From: Erythrobacter aureus
GTDB lineage: Bacteria; Pseudomonadota; Alphaproteobacteria; Sphingomonadales; Sphingomonadaceae
Assembly: GCF_003355455.1 (NCBI RefSeq)
Contig: NZ_CP031357.1
Span: forward strand, 2,706,501 to 2,770,500
Direction: 5' to 3'
DNA length: 64,000 bases
Shown here in pieces: positions 33,215-41,737 of this stretch. The position numbers and the translations under genes are program-made. How positions within the stretch are numbered: position 1 is the stretch's first letter; each line of letters starts with the position of its first letter. The notes below the pieces were generated by a model. It was not told the DNA's origin, did no database searches, and saw only the letters and a program-made list of their open reading frames with translations.

Positions 33215-34237
33215 TCAGCCCTCCAGCAGCGAAAGCGACCAGTTGCGCGGCGCGGTGGTTTCCACGCCGACGGGCGCCTTGGGGAGATAAGGCTCTTCCA
33301 GCCGGGCCACTTCTTCCTCGGACAGTCCGAGGTCCATCGCGGCAACGGCTGCGGCGATATGGCCGTCCTTGGTCGCCCCGATGATCGGCGCGGTCACGCC
33401 CTTGGCGACGTGCCAGCCGAGCGCCACCGTGGCGCGCGACACGCCGCGCTCGCTTGCGATGGCCCCCACCGCCTCGACGATCGCCCGGTCGGCCTCTTCC
33501 TGCTGGCGGTAGAGCGTCTTGCCGAACCCGTCGGTCTCGCTGCGCAGGGTGCTCTCGTCCCAGGCGCGCGCCAGCTTGCCGCGTGCGAGCGGGCTCCACG
33601 GAATGACGCCCACGCCCTGATCGGCGCACAGCGGCAGCATCTCGCGCTCTTCCTCGCGGTAGAGCAGGTTGACGTGGTTCTGCATCGATATGAAGCGGGT
33701 CCAGCCGTTGGCGCGGGCGACCTCCTGCGCCTTGGCGAACTGCCAGGCCCACATGGACGAGGCACCGATATAGCGCGCCTTGCCTGCCTTCACGATGTCG
33801 TGCAGCGCCTCCATCGTTTCCTCGATCGGGGTCGTCTCGTCCCAGCGATGGATCTGAAACAGGTCGACATAGTCCATACCGAGCCGGACCAGACTGTCGT
33901 CGATGGCCTGAAACAGGCTCTTGCGCGAATTGCCGCCGGTGTTGGGCGCCTGCCGCCAGGGCAGGAAAGCCTTGGTCGCCAGCACGATCTCGTCGCGCCT
34001 GGCATGTTCGGCCAGCAGCCTGCCGACGACTTCCTCCGATGCGCCGAGCGAATACATATTGGCCGTATCGAAGAAGTTGATTCCCGCTTCCAGCGCCTCG
34101 CGGATGAAGGGCCGGCTCTCGTCCTCGGACAGCACCCAGTCGCCGTGCCATCCCCTGGTCGTATCGCCATAGCTCATACAGCCGAGGCACAGGCGCGAAA
34201 CCTTGAGGCCCGAGGGACCGAGATTGACGTATTCCAT
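33215..34237 (-). CDS. Aldo/keto reductase
   Basis: A 340-residue NADPH-dependent aldo/keto reductase with a TIM-barrel fold. The catalytic tetrad is visible as Asp and Tyr in FFDTANMYSLG, Lys in VLATKAF and His in LFQIHRWDE. The N-terminal EYVNLGPSGLKVSRLCLGCMSYG and C-terminal PIIGATKDGHI segments are typical of the AKR11/YakC-like group. The ATG at 34237 follows GGAAGG; longer forms upstream lack similarity. Substrate not predictable. It lies downstream of the nitronate monooxygenase with a small frame between, so the three may be co-transcribed. Confidence 0.88.
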   Translation of the reverse strand: MEYVNLGPSGLKVSRLCLGCMSYGDTTRGWHGDWVLSEDESRPFIREALEAGINFFDTANMYSLGASEEVVGRLLAEHARRDEIVLATKAFLPWRQAPNTGGNSRKSLFQAIDDSLVRLGMDYVDLFQIHRWDETTPIEETMEALHDIVKAGKARYIGASSMWAWQFAKAQEVARANGWTRFISMQNHVNLLYREEEREMLPLCADQGVGVIPWSPLARGKLARAWDESTLRSETDGFGKTLYRQQEEADRAIVEAVGAIASERGVSRATVALGWHVAKGVTAPIIGATKDGHIAAAVAAMDLGLSEEEVARLEEPYLPKAPVGVETTAPRNWSLSLLEG

Positions 34238-34376
34238 TGGCAAATCCTTCCGATCTGTGCGCGCGGTGGGCGACAAAGGCGACACTGTGTCACCCGCATC
34301 TTGCGTCGCCCAGCCCTTGATTCAAAACACAGATTTCACAAATCCGGCGGGTGACACTTGGCTGCCCGCGGGGGGG

Positions 34377-34550
34377 CTATGCGATCAGCGGCGCTGCACC
34401 GTCGCTATCGCAAATGAGCGCCCTGTAGGAAAGCCCGGCCACCCGCCCCGCGCGCGAAAGCGGTGCGCGATACTCCTGCCGATATCGCTCGTCCCGCAGG
34501 ATGGCCTCCTGGTCCTCGTTATAGGCGGTGCGATGGCTGGTATCGAGCAT
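34377..34550 (-). CDS. Small hypothetical open frame between two oxidoreductase genes
   Basis: A 57-residue frame (MLDTSHRTAYNEDQEAILRDERYRQEYR at its start, ending DGAAPLIA) starts 15 nt after the nitronate monooxygenase stop and ends before the aldo/keto reductase gene. The opening RTAYNEDQEA resembles the first residues of acyl-CoA dehydrogenases (RTxFNEDHEAF), so it may be the remnant of such a gene or a chance match. Codon content is plausible, but there is no strong ribosome site. Function unknown. Confidence 0.35.
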   Translation of the reverse strand: MLDTSHRTAYNEDQEAILRDERYRQEYRAPLSRAGRVAGLSYRALICDSDGAAPLIA

Positions 34551-34565
34551 GGCGGCGTCAGCCCC

Positions 34566-35540
34566 CTAGTTCAGGAAACCGGCAAGGCGGCCACGGATGA
34601 TTTCTTCCGCTTCGGTCATGATGCCGTCGATCAGTTCCTGGCAGGTCGGGATATCGTTGATGAGGCCCGCCACCATGCCGCAGGACCAGGCGCCTGCGTC
34701 CATGTCGCCTTCCATCATGATGCGCGGATAGACGCCCGCCACCTGTTCGATAATGTCCTCGAACTTGAGATCGGCGCCCTTTTCCTTCTCGATCCTGAGC
34801 AGTTCCTCGACCGCATCGTTGGTCATCACACGCTCGGTATTGCGAAGGGGGCGCATGACGAGGCGGGTGTCGAGTTCGCTGGCAGCGACGATCGCCTTCT
34901 TCACGTTCTCGTGCACCGGCGCTTCCTTGGTCGCGATGAAGCGGGTGCCCATGTTCATGCCTTCCGCGCCCATGGCGAGGCTGGCGACGAGGCTGCGCGC
35001 ATCGGCCATGCCGCCACTGGCGACGAAGGGGATTTCCAGCTCGTCCGCCGCGCGCGGCAGCAGGATCATGTTCGGGATGTCGTCCTCGCCCGGGTGGCCG
35101 CCGCATTCGAAGCCGTCGACGCTCACCGCGTCGCAGCCGATCGACTGCGCCTTGAGGCTGTGGCGCACGCTGGTGCATTTGTGGATCACCTTGACCCCGG
35201 CATCCTTGAAATAGGGCAGCACCTGCGCGGGATTGTTGCCCGCGGTTTCGACCACCTTGACCCCGCCTTCGATGATGACGCGCACCAGGCCGGGATAATC
35301 GGGCGCGTTGACGGTGGGCAGGAAGGTCAAGTTCACGCCAAAGGGCTTGTCGGTCATATCGCGGCATTTCGCGATCTCGTCGGCGAGCTTTTCGGGCGTA
35401 CCCTGGGTGAGGCCGGTGATGATCCCGAGGCCGCCCGCATTGGACACCGCCGCCGCCATCTCGGCAAAGCCGACATAATGCATGCCGCCCTGGATGATCG
35501 GGTGCTGGATGCCGAACATTTCGGTGATGCGGGTCTTCAT
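34566..35540 (-). CDS. Nitronate monooxygenase / 2-nitropropane dioxygenase family
   Basis: A 324-residue FMN-dependent nitronate monooxygenase family protein. It begins MKTRITEMFGIQHPIIQGGMHYVGFAEMAAAVSNAGGLGI, the typical IQGGM...NAGG opening. Other family segments are KCTSVRHSLKAQSIGCDAVSVDGFECGGHPGEDD and PFVASGGMADARS, then MGAEGMNMGTRFIAT. The sequence matches the group that oxidises nitronates or, in sphingomonads, is often co-located with lipid catabolic genes. The true substrate is not known. ATG at 35540 follows GGGAAGAG; a longer N-terminal form lacks similarity. Confidence 0.88.
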   Translation of the reverse strand: MKTRITEMFGIQHPIIQGGMHYVGFAEMAAAVSNAGGLGIITGLTQGTPEKLADEIAKCRDMTDKPFGVNLTFLPTVNAPDYPGLVRVIIEGGVKVVETAGNNPAQVLPYFKDAGVKVIHKCTSVRHSLKAQSIGCDAVSVDGFECGGHPGEDDIPNMILLPRAADELEIPFVASGGMADARSLVASLAMGAEGMNMGTRFIATKEAPVHENVKKAIVAASELDTRLVMRPLRNTERVMTNDAVEELLRIEKEKGADLKFEDIIEQVAGVYPRIMMEGDMDAGAWSCGMVAGLINDIPTCQELIDGIMTEAEEIIRGRLAGFLN

Positions 35541-35598
35541 AATGCTGCTCTTCCCTTGGTTGCTTTTCGCAACGGGTATCGGCGCGGAGGCCCGGTGT

Positions 35599-36189
35599 CT
35601 AGCGCTTCGCCAAACTCTCGAGCGCCGCCAGCAGCTCGGCACCGCTCGCCGTAAGGGAAAGCTCTCCGCCAACCGTTTCGGCAAGGCCTTCGCGCTCCAG
35701 GTCCTCGCCCGTGGGCGCGCGCATTACCCGCCCGTAGCGGCCGCCGTGATAGATCAGCGGCGCAGCTTCGCGACGATCGAAATCGACGACCTCGCCTAGG
35801 AAAATCGCATGATCGCCGCCTTCGTATTCGAAGCGGGCGCGACAGCCGAAACGGGCCGCGCAGCCCTTGATGAGAGGCGCGCCTTCGGGACCGTCGGATA
35901 TTTCGAGCCCGGCAAACTTGTCCTCGCCCGGTCGTGCGAAGCGATCGGACATAGGCTGCTGGTCCGCGGCAAGAACATGGACGGCCCAACTCGTCGCGTC
36001 GCGAAACACGGGCAGCGTCCGCGACTGCAAGGAAAGGCTCCACAGTACCATTGGCGGATCGAGGCTGACCGAATTGAAGCTGTTGGCGGTCAGGCCGAAG
36101 GGCCGCCCTTCCCCATCGCGCGCGGTCACAATCGTGACGCCGGTAACGAAACTGCCGAGCGCATCGCGGAAAGCCTGGGGATCGAACAT
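35599..36189 (-). CDS. Flavin reductase domain protein (HpaC-like)
   Basis: A 196-residue protein of the flavin reductase-like (FMN-binding split barrel) family. The N-terminal MFDPQAFRDALGSFVTGVTIVT and the next segment FGLTANSFNSVSLDPPMVLWSLS are diagnostic; the GDHAIFLGEVVDFD strand is also typical. These enzymes reduce FMN/FAD for two-component monooxygenases or bind flavin as NADH:flavin oxidoreductases. The C-terminal 60 residues (SLTASGAELLAALE) contain a short helical extension reminiscent of a MarR-type tail. The neighbouring nitronate monooxygenase gene, 58 nt downstream, also uses FMN. The ATG at 36189 is used; a weak GGGG lies upstream, and a TTG start 36 nt earlier is possible. 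Confidence 0.82.
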   Translation of the reverse strand: MFDPQAFRDALGSFVTGVTIVTARDGEGRPFGLTANSFNSVSLDPPMVLWSLSLQSRTLPVFRDATSWAVHVLAADQQPMSDRFARPGEDKFAGLEISDGPEGAPLIKGCAARFGCRARFEYEGGDHAIFLGEVVDFDRREAAPLIYHGGRYGRVMRAPTGEDLEREGLAETVGGELSLTASGAELLAALESLAKR

Positions 36190-36403
36190 CCCCGGCTGGC
36201 TAGGCGCGCGCGCGGGCAAGGGCAAGTGTCAGGCAGCCACGGAACAGCATTTCGAACGGTGTCATGCCCGGCCATGCGATCGACGAGGACCGCAAGGGCC
36301 TCCTGTCGCCCCATTTCGCACTCGCAACAAATCGGGGGTTCGCAAGGCGGCCCGTCTCTGTCATGCGGGCCGCAAGTATTGTGAATAGGGGAAATACTCC
36401 AGC

Positions 36404-37132
36404 ATGACCGACGCCGAACTGGCCGCTCACCTCGCCCAAGTGGCAGGCAAGATTCTGATTGAAGTCCGCGAAAGCGGCATGTTCGAAGGCAAGGCGCTGG
36501 GCCAGGCGGGCGATCAGACCGCCAACCAGTTTCTCGTTCACGCGCTGCGCGAACAGCGGCCCCAAGACGGCCTGCTGTCCGAAGAAAGCAAGGATACCGC
36601 CGAGCGCCTTTCCAAAGAGCGCGTGTGGATCGTCGACCCGGTGGACGGCACGCGCGAATATGGCGAAGCGCGTACCGACTGGGCAGTTCATGTCGCGCTG
36701 TGCGTGAATGGCAAGCCCGAGATCGGTGCGGTCGCCCTGCCCGGCCTCGGCACCGTGCTGCGGAGCGACGCGCCGATCGCGGTGCCCGCCGCCGCCGAAA
36801 AGCCGCGCATGGTCGTCAGCCGGACGCGGCCCGCAGCAGAAGCCGTGGCCGTGTCCGAAGCCATCGGTGCGGAACTGGTCGGCATGGGATCGGCCGGTGC
36901 GAAAGCCATGGCGGTGGTGCGCGGCGAAGCGGAAATTTACCTCCACACCGGCGGGCAGTACGAATGGGACAGCGCCGCCCCGGCGGCCGTGGCCTTGGCG
37001 CACGGCCTTCACGCCAGCCGTGTCGACGGCAGCCCGCTGATCTACAACAATTCCGATACCTACATGCCGGATCTGTTGATCTGCCGCTCCGAATGGGCCG
37101 AGCGGGTGCTGACCGAGGTCGCGAAGCTCTAG
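36404..37132 (+). CDS. cysQ: 3'(2'),5'-bisphosphate nucleotidase CysQ
   Basis: A 242-residue inositol-monophosphatase superfamily enzyme that hydrolyses 3'-phosphoadenosine 5'-phosphate (PAP) to AMP. The metal-binding motif LLSEESKD is followed by the signature WIVDPVDGTREY and the C-terminal WDSAAPAAVA, with the second-metal Asp. The order and spacing are those of CysQ, somewhat short at the N-terminus compared with IMPase. It is divergent from the flavin reductase gene; the convergent HpcH/HpaI gene ends 2 nt after its stop. The ATG at 36404 is consistent with the family start. Confidence 0.88.
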   Translation: MTDAELAAHLAQVAGKILIEVRESGMFEGKALGQAGDQTANQFLVHALREQRPQDGLLSEESKDTAERLSKERVWIVDPVDGTREYGEARTDWAVHVALCVNGKPEIGAVALPGLGTVLRSDAPIAVPAAAEKPRMVVSRTRPAAEAVAVSEAIGAELVGMGSAGAKAMAVVRGEAEIYLHTGGQYEWDSAAPAAVALAHGLHASRVDGSPLIYNNSDTYMPDLLICRSEWAERVLTEVAKL

Positions 37133-37134
37133 GC

Positions 37135-38028
37135 CTAGGTTTCGACCTGCGCCAGAAGCTGGCGCGCACGGGAGAGATGCGGGCGGTCGAGCATGCCGCC
37201 CTTCCAGCCGATCGTGCCCGCGCCCGGATTTGCTTCGAACAGCGCGATGATTTCCCGCGCTTCGGCGATCTCTTCCTCGCTCGGAGAAAAGGCCTCGTTG
37301 ATTACCGGCACCTGCGCCGGATGGATGGCCAGCATTCCGCGATAGCCCTGACGGCGAACCTCGATGGCACGCTTGCGCAATCCTTCCAGATCGCGGAAAT
37401 TGGTGTCGATCGTCTCGATCGGCATGACATCCGCCGCCACCGCGCCGAGCAGGCACAGGCTGCGCGCCAGCTTGTAGGTGAAAGCGAAATCGCCATCGAA
37501 GTCGCGATTGCTCTGCGCGCCCAGCGAATCGGCCAGGTCCTCGGCACCCCAAGTCATCGCCGCCAGTCGCGGTGCGCCGCCATAATCGCCGGTGGTAAAC
37601 ATGGCCGCCGCCGTTTCCGTCACCAGCGCGATAACCGGCGTCGAACCCGGCTCGATCCCGTTCTCCGCCTCCAGCGCGGTCATCTGCCGGTCGAGTTCCT
37701 CGACATCGTGCCGCCCGCGCGACTTGGGCAGCATGATCCCGCCGGGACGCGCGGGCATGATCGCCGCGAGATCATCGGCCGTCCACTCGCCATCGAGCGG
37801 ATTGACCCGGACCCACAGCCGGGCGCGCTCCTGCTCGCTTTTCGAACCAAGGAATTCCGCGATCGCAGCGCGGGCATCCGCCTTGCCGCTTTCGACCACC
37901 GCGTCTTCCAGATCGAAGATCACTATATCGGCCTCGCCCTCGGCGGCTTTGGCCATTTTCTTGTCGCTGTCGCCTGGGGCGAACAGCCAGCTGCGCATCC
38001 GCAATTTCGGTTCTGTTTTTTCGCTCAT
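37135..38028 (-). CDS. HpcH/HpaI aldolase (CitE-like, malyl-CoA lyase family)
   Basis: A 297-residue CitE-like carbon-carbon lyase. The opening RSWLFAPGDSDKKMAKA and FDLEDAVVESGKADARAAI contain the metal-binding Glu-Asp of the family; WVRVNPLDGEW and PARPGGIMLPKSRG follow. AMTWGAEDL and AIHPAQVPVINEAFSP complete the pattern. The enzymes cleave malyl-CoA, beta-methylmalyl-CoA or citramalyl-CoA. Given the nearby fatty-acid and CoA genes, a role in propionyl-CoA/C5 metabolism is possible but not shown. The ATG at 38028 is chosen; the extension upstream is not similar to the family. Its stop lies 2 nt from the convergent cysQ stop. Confidence 0.85.
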   Translation of the reverse strand: MSEKTEPKLRMRSWLFAPGDSDKKMAKAAEGEADIVIFDLEDAVVESGKADARAAIAEFLGSKSEQERARLWVRVNPLDGEWTADDLAAIMPARPGGIMLPKSRGRHDVEELDRQMTALEAENGIEPGSTPVIALVTETAAAMFTTGDYGGAPRLAAMTWGAEDLADSLGAQSNRDFDGDFAFTYKLARSLCLLGAVAADVMPIETIDTNFRDLEGLRKRAIEVRRQGYRGMLAIHPAQVPVINEAFSPSEEEIAEAREIIALFEANPGAGTIGWKGGMLDRPHLSRARQLLAQVET

Positions 38029-38134
38029 ACGCGTGCTTGAGACGCAAAGGCCGGTATTCGTCAAGCATGCCCTAGCGTATTTCCGTGCACGTAAACTTTG
38101 CGGTATGCCTGTCGCCGAGATTCAGGAGAGACTC

Positions 38135-39346
38135 ATGGCAACCCAGTTAGAACCCGACATCCATGCCGACGAGGATGCCTTCCGCACCGAAGTGCAGCAA
38201 TTCCTCGCCGCCAACTTCCCCGACGAGCTCAAGAACAAGGGCAATGCGCTGGCCGGTGTCGACGGGCCGACCGACGAAACGCCTGCCCAGAAGGCCTGGC
38301 GAGAAGCGGTTGGCGAACGCGGCTGGGGCACGCCCACCTGGCCCAAGCAGTATGGCGGCGGCGGCCTGACCAAGGCACAGGCAAAGATCATCGACCAGGA
38401 ATTCGCCAAGGCCGGGGCCTACAACCCGATTGGCGGCATGGGCGTGATGATGTTCGGCCCAACCCTGCTCGAATATGGCAGCGAGGCGCAGAAGATGGAG
38501 CACATCCCGCCGATCTGCCGCGGCGAAATCCGCTGGTGCCAGGGCTATTCGGAGCCCAATGCCGGTTCCGACCTTGCGAACCTGCAGACCTTCGCCGAGG
38601 ACAAGGGCGATCATTACATCGTCAATGGCCAGAAGACCTGGACCAGCGGCGGCCAGTGGGCCGACAAGTGCTTCGCCATCGTGCGCACCGACAAGAGCGA
38701 CAAGCATCGCGGCATCAGCTTCATGCTGATCGACATGGATGCACCGGGCGTCGAGGTCCGCCCGATCACCATGATCAGCGGCACCAGCCCGTTCTGCGAA
38801 ACCTTCTTCGACAATGTGAAGGTGCCCAAGGAAAACCTCGTCGGCGAGGAAGGCCAGGGCTGGACCATCGGCAAGCGCCTGCTCCAGCACGAGCGTACCA
38901 ACATTTCGGGCGGTGGGCGCCTGGCCAGCATGATGGGCCAGAGCCTGGGCGATATCGCCAAGAAATATGGCGAAACCGATGCGGCAGGCGAACTCGCCGA
39001 CAAGGTTCTGCGCGACAAGATCGCCGACTTCGAAATCCGCTGGAACAGCTTTCTGCTCACCGCCCGCCGCGCGGTGGAGGAAAGCAAGGCGCAAGGCGGT
39101 GTGTCCGAAATCAGCTCGGTGCTGAAAAAGCTCGGCACCAAATTGAGCCAGGAGCGCAGCGAACTGCTGATCGAAATTCGCGGCCTGCAGGGCCTCGGCT
39201 GGGAAGGCGAGGAGTTCACCGACGGCGAACTCGAGGCGGTGCGCGGCTGGCTCTTCGGCAAGGCCACCACGATCTATGGCGGCTCCACCGAAATCCAGAA
39301 TAACATCATCGCCAAGCGCGTGCTCGGCATGCTCGACCACCAGTAA
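38135..39346 (+). CDS. Acyl-CoA dehydrogenase, subunit-like paralogue 1
   Basis: A 403-residue FAD-dependent acyl-CoA dehydrogenase. Segments WCQGYSEPNAGSDLANLQT (FAD-binding), GQKTWTSGGQWADKCF and the C-terminal ATTIYGGSTEIQNNIIAKRVLGM are standard. The Glu position just before GGST, used as base in MCAD-type enzymes, is Gly here, as in branched-chain and steroid-type dehydrogenases, where the base is elsewhere. It is followed by a shorter paralogue of 356 residues, starting 20 nt later. Such tandem pairs form alpha2beta2 heterotetramers in mycobacterial steroid degradation, so a heteromeric enzyme for bulky CoA thioesters is a fair inference. The ATG at 38135 follows CAGGAGAG. Confidence 0.9.
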   Translation: MATQLEPDIHADEDAFRTEVQQFLAANFPDELKNKGNALAGVDGPTDETPAQKAWREAVGERGWGTPTWPKQYGGGGLTKAQAKIIDQEFAKAGAYNPIGGMGVMMFGPTLLEYGSEAQKMEHIPPICRGEIRWCQGYSEPNAGSDLANLQTFAEDKGDHYIVNGQKTWTSGGQWADKCFAIVRTDKSDKHRGISFMLIDMDAPGVEVRPITMISGTSPFCETFFDNVKVPKENLVGEEGQGWTIGKRLLQHERTNISGGGRLASMMGQSLGDIAKKYGETDAAGELADKVLRDKIADFEIRWNSFLLTARRAVEESKAQGGVSEISSVLKKLGTKLSQERSELLIEIRGLQGLGWEGEEFTDGELEAVRGWLFGKATTIYGGSTEIQNNIIAKRVLGMLDHQ

Positions 39347-39365
39347 GAGAGGGGAGCACGGAAAA

Positions 39366-40436
39366 ATGGCAGTTCTCAACGAAGAACAGGAAATGCTGCG
39401 CGACATGGCGCGCGACTGGGCGACCAATGAAAGCCCGGTGACCGAGTTTCGCAAGGTCCGCGCCAGCGGCGAGCCGCATGCCTATGACAAGAGCGCCTAC
39501 GCCACGATGGCCGAAATGGGCTGGGCCGGGGTCATCATCCCCGAGGACCACGGCGGATCGGACTTCGGCTTCCTATCGGCGGGCCTCGTGGTCGAGGAAC
39601 TGGGCAAGACACTGACCGCCAGCCCGTTGGTCGCCACGACCATCGCGGCAAGCGCGATCGTGCTCGGCGGCAGCGACGAGCAGAAGGCCAAGTGGTTGCC
39701 ACGGCTCGCCAGCGGTGAAACCGTGGCCACGCTCGCGGTCGACGAAAGCGCGCATCACGATCCCAGCGCGATCGAGGCAAGCGTTTCGGGCGGCAAGCTG
39801 ACGGGCAAGAAGGCCTTCGTCCACGAAGCGCATGGCGCGGACCTGTTCGTGGTCGCGGCGAAGGACGGGCTTTACCTCGTCGAAAAGGGTGACGGCGTGT
39901 CGCTCACCACGCGCAAGCTCACCGACCAGCGCAGCCACGCCGATGTGAATTTCGACGGCGCTGCGGCGGAGAAGCTCGAAGGTGGCGGCGACAGCCTGCT
40001 CGACGATGTGCTCGACCGGGCACGCGTGCTGACCGCCGCCGAAATGCTCGGCATGGCGCAGCAGGTCTTCGATACCACGCTCGATTATCTGAAGCAGCGC
40101 GTGCAGTTCAACCAGGTGCTCGCCACCTTCCAGGCACTGCAGCACCGCATGGCCGATCTGTTCGCCGATCTCGCGCAGATGCGCAGCGCGGTCGAGGCGG
40201 GCCTGCAGGCGGTCGATGGCGGATTCGGCGTCGCGCGCGCCGCGACTATCGCCAAGGCGGAGGCCAACCGCGTGCTGCACACGATCAGCAATCAGGGCAT
40301 CCAGCTGCATGGCGGCATCGGCATGACCGACGAATACGACGTCGGCTTCTATCTGAAGCGCGCCCGTGTGCTTGAATCGGCCTGGGGCTCCTCGAGTTAT
40401 CTCAAGGATCGATACGCCAAGCTCGCCAGCTATTGA
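39366..40436 (+). CDS. Acyl-CoA dehydrogenase, subunit-like paralogue 2
   Basis: A 356-residue acyl-CoA dehydrogenase family protein. It begins NEEQEMLRDMARDW and has IIPEDHGGSDFGFLSAGLVVEELGKT, the typical N-terminal helical domain. The C-terminal segment QLHGGIGMTDEYDVGFYLKR lacks the ATTIYGGS motif of the first paralogue, and its FAD-adenine loop is different. Such shorter partners bind FAD at the interface of heterotetramers with a full-size partner, as known for mycobacterial FadE pairs. It is translationally coupled to the MFS gene (TTGA overlap). The exact substrate is not known. Confidence 0.88.
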   Translation: MAVLNEEQEMLRDMARDWATNESPVTEFRKVRASGEPHAYDKSAYATMAEMGWAGVIIPEDHGGSDFGFLSAGLVVEELGKTLTASPLVATTIAASAIVLGGSDEQKAKWLPRLASGETVATLAVDESAHHDPSAIEASVSGGKLTGKKAFVHEAHGADLFVVAAKDGLYLVEKGDGVSLTTRKLTDQRSHADVNFDGAAAEKLEGGGDSLLDDVLDRARVLTAAEMLGMAQQVFDTTLDYLKQRVQFNQVLATFQALQHRMADLFADLAQMRSAVEAGLQAVDGGFGVARAATIAKAEANRVLHTISNQGIQLHGGIGMTDEYDVGFYLKRARVLESAWGSSSYLKDRYAKLASY

Positions 40437-41737
40437 GCGAGGTATTCGCCTCAGCGGGCGAAGATAAGGAGGCGCTCCCGGACACCGATGTCTGGGGGCG
40501 CCATCACGCCTTTATGGAGGCGAACCTCAAGCGCAATTACGCGACCAATCTGACGCATGGCGTCTTCGGCATGACGGGGTTTCGCCTGATCTATGCCCCC
40601 ACAATCATTCCCGCCTATCTCTATCTGCTGACCGGCAGCGCGGCGGCGGTCGGGCTCGGCACCGCATTGCTGCAACTGGGCGGCACGGTGTCTCCGATCC
40701 TGTCGGGCGCGCAGGTCGAAAGCCGCGAGCGCATCCTGCCCTATGCCATCAGCGTCGGTTCGATGATGCGGGTTATGGTGCTGGCGCTGGCAATCGCGGC
40801 ATGGACACTGGAAGGCACGACGCTGCTGGTGGTGACGCTCGCCAGCTTCCTGCTGCTGGGCTTTTTCAGCGGCGCGCAGCGGGTGGCCTTCCAGATGCTC
40901 ATGGCCAAGCTGATCCCCATCGACCGGCGCGGGCGCCTGCAGGGCATCCGCAACATGGTGGGCGGGTTGATCGCCGCCGGTCTCGCCTGGATCGCGGGGC
41001 ATTACTTCATCGAGCAGCAATGGCTCGGGAATGGCTATGCCACGACCTTCCTCCTCGCCTTCGTCCTGACATCGATCGGTCTCGTGGTCCTCAAGACCGG
41101 CATCCGCGAACCCGACGCGCCGCGCCTGCGCCCGGTCACGCCCCTGCGCGAGCGGATCGGCCAGTTCGGCGAATTGCTGCAGCACCGCGATTTCCGCGCC
41201 TTTCTGGTGGCCCACGGCCTTGCCGCGATCGCGCGGGTGGGGCTGCCGTTCTGGACGCTCTATGTCGGCGACCGGCTGGGACTGGATGGCGCGCTGATCG
41301 GTAGCTTGAGCCTCGCCTTCCTTGCCGCGGACACGATGTCCAATCTCGTCTGGGGCTCACTCGGTGACCGGATCGGCTTCCGCGCTGTCTATCTCGGCGC
41401 GCTGGCAAGCAGCCTGGCGGGAGTGCTGCTGCTGGTCTTCGGCGATGGCTGGCTGCTCTATGCCAGTTTCGCCTTCCTCGGCTTCGGCTTTTCGGGCTGG
41501 ATGATGGCGGCAGTCACGCTGGTGCTCGAATTCGGCGAGCACGAGGACATTCCCATGCGTCTGGCGCTGACCACTTCGGTCGAAGGCGGCGTGTCTTCCA
41601 TCGGCCCCGTCCTGGTGGGGCTAAGTATCGCCGCGCTGGGCTATGCTCCGCTGATTGTCGCGGCCTTCGCCTCGCTCATTGCCAGCCTGGCACTGATGAT
41701 CTGGCGCGTGCGCGAGCCGCGCGCCTCAATCCGATGA
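40433..41737 (+). CDS. Major facilitator superfamily transporter
   Basis: A 434-residue MFS transporter. Ten to twelve hydrophobic segments are seen. The first loop motif is in the N-terminal half (QVESRERILPYAISV), and the sequence RVAFQMLMAKLIPIDRRGRLQGIRNMVGG is typical of this subgroup. A second loop motif region is SLGDRIGFRAVYLG. It begins with TTG at 40433, overlapping the stop of the preceding acyl-CoA dehydrogenase, so it belongs to that operon. It could import or export the lipid substrate or a pathway intermediate; direction and substrate cannot be told from sequence. Confidence 0.85.
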   Translation: MSEVFASAGEDKEALPDTDVWGRHHAFMEANLKRNYATNLTHGVFGMTGFRLIYAPTIIPAYLYLLTGSAAAVGLGTALLQLGGTVSPILSGAQVESRERILPYAISVGSMMRVMVLALAIAAWTLEGTTLLVVTLASFLLLGFFSGAQRVAFQMLMAKLIPIDRRGRLQGIRNMVGGLIAAGLAWIAGHYFIEQQWLGNGYATTFLLAFVLTSIGLVVLKTGIREPDAPRLRPVTPLRERIGQFGELLQHRDFRAFLVAHGLAAIARVGLPFWTLYVGDRLGLDGALIGSLSLAFLAADTMSNLVWGSLGDRIGFRAVYLGALASSLAGVLLLVFGDGWLLYASFAFLGFGFSGWMMAAVTLVLEFGEHEDIPMRLALTTSVEGGVSSIGPVLVGLSIAALGYAPLIVAAFASLIASLALMIWRVREPRASIR

